NCBI RefSeq assembly: GCF_001905885.1
Contig: NZ_LIYH01000007.1
Span: 248,001 to 312,000 of the forward strand
Origin: Streptomyces sp. CB03234
Lineage (GTDB): Bacteria > Actinomycetota > Actinomycetes > Streptomycetales > Streptomycetaceae
Direction: 5' to 3'
DNA length: 64,000 bases
Of this stretch, positions 32,743 to 41,324 are shown piece after piece (the first letter of the stretch is position 1; the number at the start of each line of letters is the position of its first letter). The notes below the pieces were generated by a model, which saw only the letters and a program-made list of their open reading frames with translations, was not told the DNA's origin and ran no database searches. The translations under genes were made by a program, and so were the position numbers.

Positions 32743-33630
32743 TCAGCCCTTGTTGGGGCCTTCGTAGTCCTCGCCGTACGCGCCCTTGGCGGGGCGGCGG
32801 CGGCGCATCGGGGGCTCCACGCCGTCCGCGAGGCGGCGGGCGGTGAGCAGGAAGCCGGTGTGGCCGATCATGCGGTGGTCCGGGCGGACCGCCAGGCCCT
32901 CGACGTGCCAGTTGCGGATCATCGACTCCCAGGCGGCCGGCTCGGCGAAGCAGCCGATCTCGCGGATGGACTCCACGGTGCGGGCGAGCTGGGTGGTGGT
33001 CGCGACGTAACAGCAGAGGATGCCGCCGGGGACGAGCGCCTTGGAGACGGCCTCCAGGCACTCCCAGGGGGCCAGCATGTCCAGGATGACCCGGTCGACG
33101 TCGGTGTCGGACAGGTTGTCCTGGAGGTCGCCGACGGTGAGCTGCCAGGCGGGGTGCGGGCCGCCGAAGTAGCGCTCGACATTGCCCTTGGCGATCTCGG
33201 CGAAGTCCTCGCGGCGCTCGTAGGAGTGCAGCATGCCGTCGTCTCCGATGGCGCGGAGCAGGAAGCTGCTGAGCGAGCCGGAGCCCACACCGGCCTCGAC
33301 GACACGTGCGCCGGGGAAGATGTCGGCGAAGGCCAGGATCTGCCCCGCGTCCTTGGGGTAGACCACGGCGGCGCCGCGGGGCATGGACAGGACGTAGTCG
33401 GGGAGCAGGGGACGCAGCGCGAGGTAGGCGACGTTTCCCGTGGTACGGACAACACTGCCCTCGGGAGCACCGATCAGCTCGTCGTGCGGGAAGGAACCCT
33501 TGTGGGTGTGGAAATTCTTCCCGGCCTCGAGCGTGAACGTGTAGTGGCGTCCCTTGGGGTCGGTGAGCTGGACCTGGTCCCCGACCTCGAAGGGCCCGCG
33601 ACGGCGGGCGGCACCGGTCGGTTCGGACAT
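32743..33630 (-). CDS. trmI: tRNA (adenine-58-N1)-methyltransferase TrmI
   Basis: A 295-residue SAM-dependent enzyme that makes m1A58 in the tRNA T-loop. An N-terminal small beta domain (GPFEVGDQVQLTDPKGRHYT) precedes the Rossmann domain: motif I RVVEAGVGSGSLSSFLLRAI, the acidic SAM-ribose site HSYERREDFAEIAKGNVERY, and motif IV DRVILDMLAPWECL. The TrmI-specific YPKDAGQILAFADIFPGA block precedes motif I. It lies 18 bp from the site-2 protease gene stop in the same direction, so they may be cotranscribed. The orthologue keeps this place next to the proteasome locus in Mycobacterium (Rv2118c). Confidence 0.95.
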   Translation of the reverse strand: MSEPTGAARRRGPFEVGDQVQLTDPKGRHYTFTLEAGKNFHTHKGSFPHDELIGAPEGSVVRTTGNVAYLALRPLLPDYVLSMPRGAAVVYPKDAGQILAFADIFPGARVVEAGVGSGSLSSFLLRAIGDDGMLHSYERREDFAEIAKGNVERYFGGPHPAWQLTVGDLQDNLSDTDVDRVILDMLAPWECLEAVSKALVPGGILCCYVATTTQLARTVESIREIGCFAEPAAWESMIRNWHVEGLAVRPDHRMIGHTGFLLTARRLADGVEPPMRRRRPAKGAYGEDYEGPNKG

Positions 33631-33648
33631 GTGACCAGTGTATGGGCT

Positions 33649-34893
33649 TCAGGAACCCGGACGTGCCATGGCCTGGACGAAGGCCCGCTCGACGTCCGCG
33701 GTGGACAGGACGCCGTAGATCTCGCCGGACTCCTCGACCACCAGGTACTCGGTGGCCGGAGTCGCGCGCAGCCGGTCCAGGAGCGCCTCCCCGGCGAGGT
33801 CGGCGGGGACCCTCATGCCCTCGGTGAGGTCCTGGGCGAGGCCGCTGACCGCCACCCAGGGGCGGCGGTGCTGGGGGACGCCGACGATCGCCGTCTCACG
33901 GACCAGGGCCTTGGGCTCGCCCTGGCCGTCGACGACGACGAGGGCGCGGGCGCCGGCCTCGTTGGCGCGGCGGAGGGCCTCGGAGAGGGGGGTGTCGGAC
34001 TCGACGGGGACGGCGCGCCGGGTGAGGGTGCGGGCGCGCAGTTCGGGGAGGTGTTCGCGCAGCCGGGCCATGCGGAGGCTGTTGCCGGCGCCGGTCCAGA
34101 TGATCGCGGCGAGGATGGCGGCGAGGAGCGCGTCGGTGACCGTCTCCAGGCCACTGATGTCCTCGGTCGCGTTGCCGAGGGCGCCGGTGTGGGTGAGCAG
34201 CGGGAGGCCGATGAGGACGGTGACGGCGAGGGCGCGGCCGACCCAGGCGGCGGCGACGGTGCCGCTCATGGGCTTGCCGGTGATCTTCCACACGACGGCG
34301 CGGAGCATGCGGCCGCCGTCGAGCGGGAGGCCGGGCAGCAGGTTGAAGGCGGCGACGATGAGGTTGGAGATCATCAGGCCGGCGAGCAGGACACCGGGCA
34401 CGGTGCCGGGCTCGACGCCGTACATCGCGGCGTAGAAGACCCCGGCGAGGACCAGGGAGAGCAGCGGGCCGACGACGGCGAGGACGAATTCGCGGCCGGG
34501 GGTCTCGCAGTCCTTCTCGATCTCGGAGACGCCGCCGAAGAACTGGAGCTGGATGCGGCGCACCGGCAGTTTGAAGCGGAGCGCGGCGACGGTGTGGGCC
34601 AGCTCGTGCACGAGCACGGAGGCGTAGAAGGCGACCGCGAAGAAGAGGGAGACCAGGTAGCGGGCGTTGCCGAGCTCGGGCAGGACCCGCTCGATCTGGT
34701 CGCCGAAGACCCAGGTGATGAGGGCCGCGACCAGGAACCAGCTGGGGGCGACGTACACGGGCACGCCGAAGACGCGGCCCATCAGGATGCCGCCGCCTTC
34801 CCGGGTCCGCCGTGGTTTTCCGCTGTCGGGAGCGGCTCCGGCCGGGTCGGACCGCGGGCGGGTGTGCTCGCCGCTCTCGTCGTCCTTGTTCAC
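33649..34893 (-). CDS. Site-2 protease (M50 family) with C-terminal CBS pair
   Basis: A 414-residue intramembrane metalloprotease. The zinc site is HELAH (residues 96-100) in the second or third membrane helix, with the third ligand Asp in LDGGR (191-195). After the membrane core a cytoplasmic CBS pair follows (about 285-405; TPLSEALRRANEAGARALVV and LVVEESGEIYGVLSTADVER), which in relatives senses adenine nucleotides. Such proteases cleave membrane-bound anti-sigma factors or signal peptide remnants. GTG start behind AAGGGAA. It precedes trmI by 18 bp and is divergent from the RecB-like nuclease across 107 bp. The substrate is unknown. Confidence 0.93.
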   Translation of the reverse strand: MNKDDESGEHTRPRSDPAGAAPDSGKPRRTREGGGILMGRVFGVPVYVAPSWFLVAALITWVFGDQIERVLPELGNARYLVSLFFAVAFYASVLVHELAHTVAALRFKLPVRRIQLQFFGGVSEIEKDCETPGREFVLAVVGPLLSLVLAGVFYAAMYGVEPGTVPGVLLAGLMISNLIVAAFNLLPGLPLDGGRMLRAVVWKITGKPMSGTVAAAWVGRALAVTVLIGLPLLTHTGALGNATEDISGLETVTDALLAAILAAIIWTGAGNSLRMARLREHLPELRARTLTRRAVPVESDTPLSEALRRANEAGARALVVVDGQGEPKALVRETAIVGVPQHRRPWVAVSGLAQDLTEGMRVPADLAGEALLDRLRATPATEYLVVEESGEIYGVLSTADVERAFVQAMARPGS

Positions 34894-35000
34894 AGGTTCC
34901 CTTCGGTGTGAAGCGTCACACGACGATCATGCAGTGTGGGAGGTTCTGGCGTCGATGGTATGCCGCTCGCTGTCAGTGGCGGGCCGTAGGGTTTGGAACC

Positions 35001-35879
<879 letters not shown>

Positions 35880-36007
35880 GGGCCGCGGGGGGGGGCGGAG
35901 CCGGGGCTTCCGGGTCGACACGGGCACGTGGCGCCGGGACCGGCGGAGTCGGGGCGGGACGGCCAGGGCAGAATGGGCCCGGTCAGCTGAGCCGTGAAGG
36001 AGTACCT

Positions 36008-36679
36008 GTGGCTATCCGCGTCCTACTGGTCGACGACCAGCCGCTGCTGCGCACCGGCTTCCGGATGATTCTGGAGGCGGAGCAGGACATCGCGGTCGTC
36101 GGTGAGGCCGGGGACGGCCTCCAGGCTCTCGACCAGGTGCGGGCGCTGCAGCCCGATGTGGTGCTGATGGACATCCGGATGCCCCGCATGGACGGCGTGG
36201 AGGCGACCCGGCAGATCACCGGCCCCGGCCGGGACGGACCGGCCAAGGTGCTGGTGCTGACGACCTTCGATCTGGACGAGTACGTGGTGGAGGCGCTGCG
36301 CGCCGGGGCCAGCGGCTTCCTGCTGAAGGACGCGCCCGCCAATGAGCTGGTGCAGGCGATCCGGGTGGTCGCGGCGGGCGAGGCGATGCTCGCGCCGAGC
36401 ATCACGCGCCGGCTGCTCGACAAGTACGCGGACCACCTGCCCTCCGGTGAGGAGCCCGTGCCGGACGCGCTGAACACGCTGACGGACCGTGAGGTCGAAG
36501 TGCTGAAGCTGGTGGCGCGCGGGCTGTCGAACGCCGAGATCGCCGCCGACCTGTTCGTCAGCGAGACGACGGTCAAGACTCATGTGGGTCATGTGCTGAC
36601 CAAGCTGGGCCTGCGCGACCGGGTCCAGGCCGCCGTGTACGCGTACGAGAGCGGTCTGGTGCGTCCCGGCGCCCAGTGA
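36008..36679 (+). CDS. NarL/LuxR-type two-component response regulator
   Basis: A 223-residue regulator. The receiver domain (2-120) has the acidic pair in LLVDDQPLLRTGF, phosphoacceptor Asp55 in VVLMDIRMPRMDG, Thr/Lys switch residues in VLTTFDLDEYV and FLLKDAPANELV. The C-terminal LuxR helix-turn-helix (about 155-215) is LTDREVEVLKLVARGLSNAE then IAADLFVSETTVKTHVGHVL. GTG at 36008 with GAAGGAG 5 bases upstream. No histidine kinase is adjacent on either strand, so it is an orphan or its kinase is elsewhere. Divergence of context (between a nuclease and peptide-binding lipoproteins) gives no clue to its target. Confidence 0.93.
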   Translation: MAIRVLLVDDQPLLRTGFRMILEAEQDIAVVGEAGDGLQALDQVRALQPDVVLMDIRMPRMDGVEATRQITGPGRDGPAKVLVLTTFDLDEYVVEALRAGASGFLLKDAPANELVQAIRVVAAGEAMLAPSITRRLLDKYADHLPSGEEPVPDALNTLTDREVEVLKLVARGLSNAEIAADLFVSETTVKTHVGHVLTKLGLRDRVQAAVYAYESGLVRPGAQ

Positions 36680-36691
36680 CCGGTAGTACGT

Positions 36692-36731
36692 GAAAGCGGG
36701 GTGCCCGACCGGCGTCGGGCACCCCGCTTTC
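36692..36731. terminator. Bidirectional terminator, 18-bp stem
   Basis: Arms 36692-36709 and 36714-36731 (GAAAGCGGGGTGCCCGAC and its complement) with a CGGC loop lie between two convergent genes. The A-tract/T-tract ends suit termination in both directions. Confidence 0.9.
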
Positions 36732-36744
36732 GTATGGGCTGGTA

Positions 36745-38334
36745 TCAGCCCTTCTTGATCTCCCAGAAGCGGAAGACGGTGGACGCGTCCAGCGTCCACT
36801 CCAGACCCGTGATGCCGTCGCGGGCGACCGCGTACTGCTTGCCCTGCCACAGCGGCAGGACCGGGAGGTCCTCGGCCACCAGGTCCTGGAGCTTGCCGAA
36901 GTCCTCGCCGGCGGCGGTCCGGTCGGCGGTCGCGGCGGTGCGCGGGACGAGCGTGCCGGTGATCTTGCTGTTCTCGTAGTTGTTGTCGAGGACGTTGCCC
37001 TCGCCGAAGAACGGCTGCGTGAAGTTGTCCGGGTCCGGGTAGTCGGGGACCCAGCCCTTCACGTAGACGCCGTACTTGCCGGCCTGGATGTCCTTCTCGT
37101 ACTGGGAGAACTCGACGGACTTGACCGTCGCGTCGAACAGCCCGCTGGTGTTGAGCTGCTTGGCGATCGCCTTGAGCTCCTCGTCGGTGGAGGGGCCGTA
37201 ACGGCTGGGCGTCGACCAGAGGGTGAGCTTCACCTTGCCGTCGATGCCGGCGGAGCGCAGCGCCTGCTCGGCCTTCTCGGGCTGCGGCTGGTCGCCGTAC
37301 TCGTTGACGAAGGCCGTGTTGTGGCCGACGATGCCCGCCGGGATGATCGAGTACAGCGGGGTGGTGGTCGACCGGTGGACGTTGGTGACGAGGGCGTCGC
37401 GGTCGACGAGGTAGGCGATGGCCTTGCGTACGCCGAGCTTGCCGACGACCGGGTCGTCCACGTTGAACACCAGGTGCTGCACCTCGGCGCTGGACCCCTC
37501 GATGACCTCTATCTCGTTCTCGGCCGACGTGTCGGTGGCCTGGATCTCGGCGATGTCGGCCGCGGCGAGGCCACGGTAGGCGACGTCGATGTCGCCCTTC
37601 TGCAGGGCGGTGCCCAGAGCCTTGCGGTCACCGTGGAAGAACTTCAGCGTGACGCCGCCGTTCTTCACCTTGGCCGTGCCGCGGTAGTCGGGGTTGGGCG
37701 AGAAGACGGCCTCGCCCTCGGTGAACGAGTCGAGCTTGTACGGGCCGGAGCCGACGGCCTTGCCGTCCTCGCGCAGTTCCCCGTCCTTGTACTCGCGGTG
37801 GTCGACGATGGAACCCGCACCCGAAGCGATCTTGCTCGGGAAGGTGGCGTCGGGGACCTTCAGGGTGAAGACGACCGTCTTGTCGTCCGGCGTGTCGATC
37901 TTGTCGATCGTGGCGAGCAGCGGCGCGGGGCCCGCCGGATCGTTGATCTTCAGCGCCCGCTCGAAGGAGAACTTGACGTCCTCGGAGGTGAGCGGGTTGC
38001 CATTGCTGAACTTCAGCCCGTCGCGCAGCGTGCAGCGGTACACCTTGCTGCCGCCCTGGTCGAAGCCGCACTTGTCGGCCGCCTCCGGCTGGGGCACCGA
38101 GGCGCCCTTGGGGAAGCTGAGCAGGGACTGGAAGACGTTGTTGAACAGCAGCCACGAGCCCGGGTCGTAACCGGCGGCGGGGTCCGTCGCCAGAACTTCG
38201 TCGGACATGCCGACGGTCACCGAACCACTGGAGCCACCGGCGTCGCCGCTCTTCTCCTCGCCGCAGCCGCTCAGCAGGGCGGCCGCAAGCCCCGCGGCGA
38301 GCGGGGCCGTCAGCCACTTGTTGTGTGCCTTCAC
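36745..38334 (-). CDS. ABC transporter substrate-binding lipoprotein, DppA/OppA family (copy 1)
   Basis: A 529-residue extracytoplasmic receptor. The lipoprotein signal KAHNKWLTAPLAAGLAAALL ends in lipobox LSGC (Cys24), followed by a Gly/Ser linker. Family-5 SBP motifs include the start KFSNGNPLTSEDVKFSFERA and VGSGPYKLDSFTEGEAVFSP. Family members bind peptides, nickel or opines. The next gene downstream of its start, 38398-39996, is a paralogue in the same direction, but no permease or ATPase gene is in the window. GTG at 38334 gives a standard signal peptide; an ATG 8 codons upstream is possible. Confidence 0.92.
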   Translation of the reverse strand: MKAHNKWLTAPLAAGLAAALLSGCGEEKSGDAGGSSGSVTVGMSDEVLATDPAAGYDPGSWLLFNNVFQSLLSFPKGASVPQPEAADKCGFDQGGSKVYRCTLRDGLKFSNGNPLTSEDVKFSFERALKINDPAGPAPLLATIDKIDTPDDKTVVFTLKVPDATFPSKIASGAGSIVDHREYKDGELREDGKAVGSGPYKLDSFTEGEAVFSPNPDYRGTAKVKNGGVTLKFFHGDRKALGTALQKGDIDVAYRGLAAADIAEIQATDTSAENEIEVIEGSSAEVQHLVFNVDDPVVGKLGVRKAIAYLVDRDALVTNVHRSTTTPLYSIIPAGIVGHNTAFVNEYGDQPQPEKAEQALRSAGIDGKVKLTLWSTPSRYGPSTDEELKAIAKQLNTSGLFDATVKSVEFSQYEKDIQAGKYGVYVKGWVPDYPDPDNFTQPFFGEGNVLDNNYENSKITGTLVPRTAATADRTAAGEDFGKLQDLVAEDLPVLPLWQGKQYAVARDGITGLEWTLDASTVFRFWEIKKG

Positions 38335-38397
38335 AGGAACCTTGCCTCTGGATCTCATCGCCGGCCGAGCCCGTGTGCGCGGCCGGGTACAGCAGGG

Positions 38398-39996
38398 TCA
38401 GGCGATACCTCGGCCGAGCTCCCAGAGCTGCAGGTCCGAGGAGGTGTTCAGCGCCCACTCGACACCGGTCACGTCGTCGCGGGCGGCGACGTACTGCTTG
38501 CCCTGCCACAGCGGCAGCACCGGGACGTCGTCGGCGACGATGTCCTGGATCTGCGCGAAGGCGGACGAGGCGGCGTTGCGGTCTGCCGCGCGGCGCGACT
38601 CGGGGAGGAGCCGGCTGCGCGTGGCGCTGTTGACGTAGGGGGTGTTGAGGAAGTTGTCCGCGTCGAGGAACGGCGCGATGTAGTTGTCGGGGTCCGGGAA
38701 GTCGGGGAACCAGCCCAGGCCGTACACCGCGTACTCACCGCGCTTCTGGGCGGGGCGGAACTCGGACCACTTGGCGCCTTCGACGGTGACGTCGAAGAGG
38801 CCGGTGGCATTGAGCTGGTCGCGCAGCGCCGCGAACTCCTTGGCGGTGCCGTCGCCGTAGTGGTCGCTGGTGTAATGCAGCGTCAGCTTCACCGGGGCGG
38901 TGATGCCGGCGTCACGCAGGATGGCGGTGGCCTTCTTGCGGTTCGGCTCGCCGTACTTGTCGAGGAAGGAGTTGGTGTGTGCGGTGATGCTGGACGGGAT
39001 CAGCGAGTACAGCGGGGTCGCGGTCGCCCCGTACACCTTGCCGGCGAGCTGGTCCCGGTCGACGACGGCGGCCATGGCCTGGCGGACCGCCTTGTCCTTG
39101 ACGGACGGATCGTCGGTGTTGAAGCCGAGGTAGCGGATCTCCAGGCCGGGAACCTCGGTGACCTTGATGCCGGGCTTGGGGTTCTCGTTGAGGTCCTCGA
39201 CCTGCTCGGGCGACATCGTCCGGGTGATCATGTCGATGTCGCCGGCTTCGAGGGCCTCGCCCATCGCGCGGGCACCGTCAAAGGACCGCAGCTCGACCTT
39301 GTCGTTGCGGAGCTTGATGTCGCCCTTGTAGTGGGCGTTCCTGGTGAAGACGACCTTGGTGACGTGGTCGCCGCTGACCTCGGCCTTCATGGTGTACGGG
39401 CCGGAGCCGTCGACCTGGAAGCCGTCGCGGAGCTTCTTGGCCTCGTACTTCTCGCTGCTGACGATGCCGGCGACGGGGGTGGACAGCTTGTACGGGAAGG
39501 TGGCGTCCGGGCTCTTCAGGTGGAAGACGATCTCGTCGTCGCCCTTGGTCTCGATCGTGTCGATGTTCGACAGGAGGCCGGCCGCGCCGTTGTCCGACTT
39601 GATGGCCAGGGCCCGCTCGATGGAGAACTTCACGTCCTTGGCGGTCAGGGGGGTGCCGTCCGCGAAGACCAGGCCGTCGCGCAGGGTGCAGCGGTAGCTC
39701 TCGCTCGCCCGGTCGGTGAAGCCGCACTGGGAGGCCGCCTCGGGCACCGGGGAGCCGCTGCCGCGCGGTACGCGCATCAGGGTCTGGACGGTCTGGCGCA
39801 GCACGTTCCAGACGCCGGTGTCGTAGGCGAAGGCCGGGTCGAAGGGGGCGGAGGCGTCCTTGGACGCGGTGAACCGGTCCGTGGTACCGACGACGATGGC
39901 GTCACCGCCGGAGCCGCCGCCGGTGCCGCCGCAGGCGACGAGCACGGGGGCGAGCAGGCCGAGCACGGCCGGCAGCACCAAGGTCTTGCGGTTCAT
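38398..39996 (-). CDS. ABC transporter substrate-binding lipoprotein, DppA/OppA family (copy 2)
   Basis: A 532-residue paralogue of the following lipoprotein, in tandem with a 63-bp gap. Signal MNRKTLVLPAVLGLLAPVLV ends in lipobox VAC (Cys22), then a GGTGGGSGG linker. Matching landmarks are FADGTPLTAKDVKFSIERAL, VDGSGPYTMKAEVSGDHVTK and the C-terminal PVLPLWQGKQYVAARDDVTG, the last nearly identical to copy 1, which indicates a duplication. ATG at 39996 has GGAG about 10 bases upstream. As first gene of the pair it should be transcribed from the long upstream gap. The ligand is unknown. Confidence 0.92.
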   Translation of the reverse strand: MNRKTLVLPAVLGLLAPVLVACGGTGGGSGGDAIVVGTTDRFTASKDASAPFDPAFAYDTGVWNVLRQTVQTLMRVPRGSGSPVPEAASQCGFTDRASESYRCTLRDGLVFADGTPLTAKDVKFSIERALAIKSDNGAAGLLSNIDTIETKGDDEIVFHLKSPDATFPYKLSTPVAGIVSSEKYEAKKLRDGFQVDGSGPYTMKAEVSGDHVTKVVFTRNAHYKGDIKLRNDKVELRSFDGARAMGEALEAGDIDMITRTMSPEQVEDLNENPKPGIKVTEVPGLEIRYLGFNTDDPSVKDKAVRQAMAAVVDRDQLAGKVYGATATPLYSLIPSSITAHTNSFLDKYGEPNRKKATAILRDAGITAPVKLTLHYTSDHYGDGTAKEFAALRDQLNATGLFDVTVEGAKWSEFRPAQKRGEYAVYGLGWFPDFPDPDNYIAPFLDADNFLNTPYVNSATRSRLLPESRRAADRNAASSAFAQIQDIVADDVPVLPLWQGKQYVAARDDVTGVEWALNTSSDLQLWELGRGIA

Positions 39997-40476
39997 TCTG
40001 GACGTTCTCCTCATCCGGCACTGGGTACAGCGGTGTGCGGACACTCCGCCGCGTCCGCCCGGTCGGGGCGGAGCGATCGGGCCGGGATACAGAGCGATCG
40101 ATCCTGTGTTCCCGTGGGCTTGGTGGCCGGACGGGGACACGCGGAAACTGCGGCGAAGTTCTCGGCAAGAGATTAGTAGGCGACGCCACACGTGCAGGAA
40201 CGGGGCCGAGTTGAGACCGCATCAGACAGTGATCAGTAATGCGGGACCCTCGATCTCTATGCGCCGGAATGATTCGTACACCACTCCACGTATGCGGACA
40301 CATGGTCATGGAGGAAGTGCCGTGTTCCGGGCATGTGGGCCTTTCCGTCCATGCGGACCGCGACACTCAGAGTGACGAAGGTCACTCTCGAAAAGCCTTT
40401 GCCGGGGTAACGGAAAATGCACGGTCAGGTGCGTTGAGTTTTCGCCGCTATTCCGCGTCGCACCCTGGGTGTGCGA
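39997..40476. other. 480-bp gene-free region with an 8-bp inverted repeat
   Basis: No credible gene. The right part is relatively A/T-rich and should contain the promoter of the two lipoprotein genes. AGAGTGAC (40369-40376) and GTCACTCT (40381-40388) form a perfect inverted repeat around GAAG, about 90 bp beyond the HAD gene stop; it may be an operator or a weak terminator for that gene. Confidence 0.5.
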
Positions 40477-41178
40477 TCAGTTCATTCGCGTGATCAATGT
40501 CCGCAGAAAGCGCAGATCGATCTCTTCCAGCGACCGCACGACGAGACGGCCGTCCGCGGGGGCGATGGGTGCCACGGACGGCACGGCGACCACCCGGCAG
40601 CCCGCCGCCTCGGCGGCCGCGACACCGGTGGCGGTGTCCTCGATGACGGCGCATCTGCCCGGCTCGGCGCCGACCCCGCGCGCGGCCAGCAGGTACGGGT
40701 CGGGGTGCGGCTTCGTACGGGACACCTCGTCGCCCGCCACGGTGAGCGTGAAGCGGTCGCGGCCGAGCGAGTGCAGGACGCGGTCGATGATGCGGCGGTG
40801 CGAGGCGGAGACCAGCGCGGTGGGCACGTTGTGCGCGGCGAGCTCGGCGAGCAGCCGCTCGGCGCCCGGCATGAGGGGGACGCCGCGGCCGATGCGCTGC
40901 TCGAAGCGTTCGTTGAGCAGCACGGTCAGCTCGGCGAGGGTGATGTCGGCACCGGTGGCCTCGATGAGGTAGCCGGCGCTGCGGGTCATCGGCCCGCCGA
41001 CCACCACGTCCCGCCATGACTCGTCGAGGGTGTGACCCAGCTCACCGAAGACCTCGACCTCCGCGTCCCACCAGAAACCCTCGGTGTCGACGAGTGTGCC
41101 GTCCATGTCGAGGAAGACCGCCTGCAGGGCGGAGCCCTCGGCCATGCGGGTCAAGGACGCGGGGACCGTACTGGTCAT
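40477..41178 (-). CDS. HAD-superfamily hydrolase, beta-phosphoglucomutase-like
   Basis: A 233-residue HAD phosphatase or phosphomutase. Motif I VFLDMDGTLVDTEGFWWDAE holds the nucleophile Asp24 and general acid Asp26, motif II is in PTALVSASHRRIID, and motifs III/IV are RTKPHPDPYLLAARGVG and CAVIEDTATGVAAAEAAGCR. A helical cap (about 40-100) puts it in the subfamily I group with sugar-phosphate phosphatases. ATG at 41178 is preferred because GGAGG lies just upstream; a further ATG 5 codons earlier overlaps that site. It lies downstream of metH with a 146-bp gap. The substrate cannot be told. Confidence 0.9.
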   Translation of the reverse strand: MTSTVPASLTRMAEGSALQAVFLDMDGTLVDTEGFWWDAEVEVFGELGHTLDESWRDVVVGGPMTRSAGYLIEATGADITLAELTVLLNERFEQRIGRGVPLMPGAERLLAELAAHNVPTALVSASHRRIIDRVLHSLGRDRFTLTVAGDEVSRTKPHPDPYLLAARGVGAEPGRCAVIEDTATGVAAAEAAGCRVVAVPSVAPIAPADGRLVVRSLEEIDLRFLRTLITRMN

Positions 41179-41324
41179 CCGGCACACCTCCATGGAGGGA
41201 CGAGAAGGCCGATCGCTCTCCCGGTGGGAAGTCTCCTGGGGAGTCCGCTGAGAAATCCCGCTGAGTTCCCACAGGGAAAGCGACCGGCCTGCACTGGACC
41301 GACCAGTGTACGTCGTGTCCTGTG

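Noticed and set aside
37321..40176. 951-codon plus-strand open frame opposite the two lipoprotein genes
   Set aside because: Both minus-strand lipoproteins have clear lipoboxes and family motifs; the plus-strand translation is Val/Leu/Gly/Arg-rich antisense.
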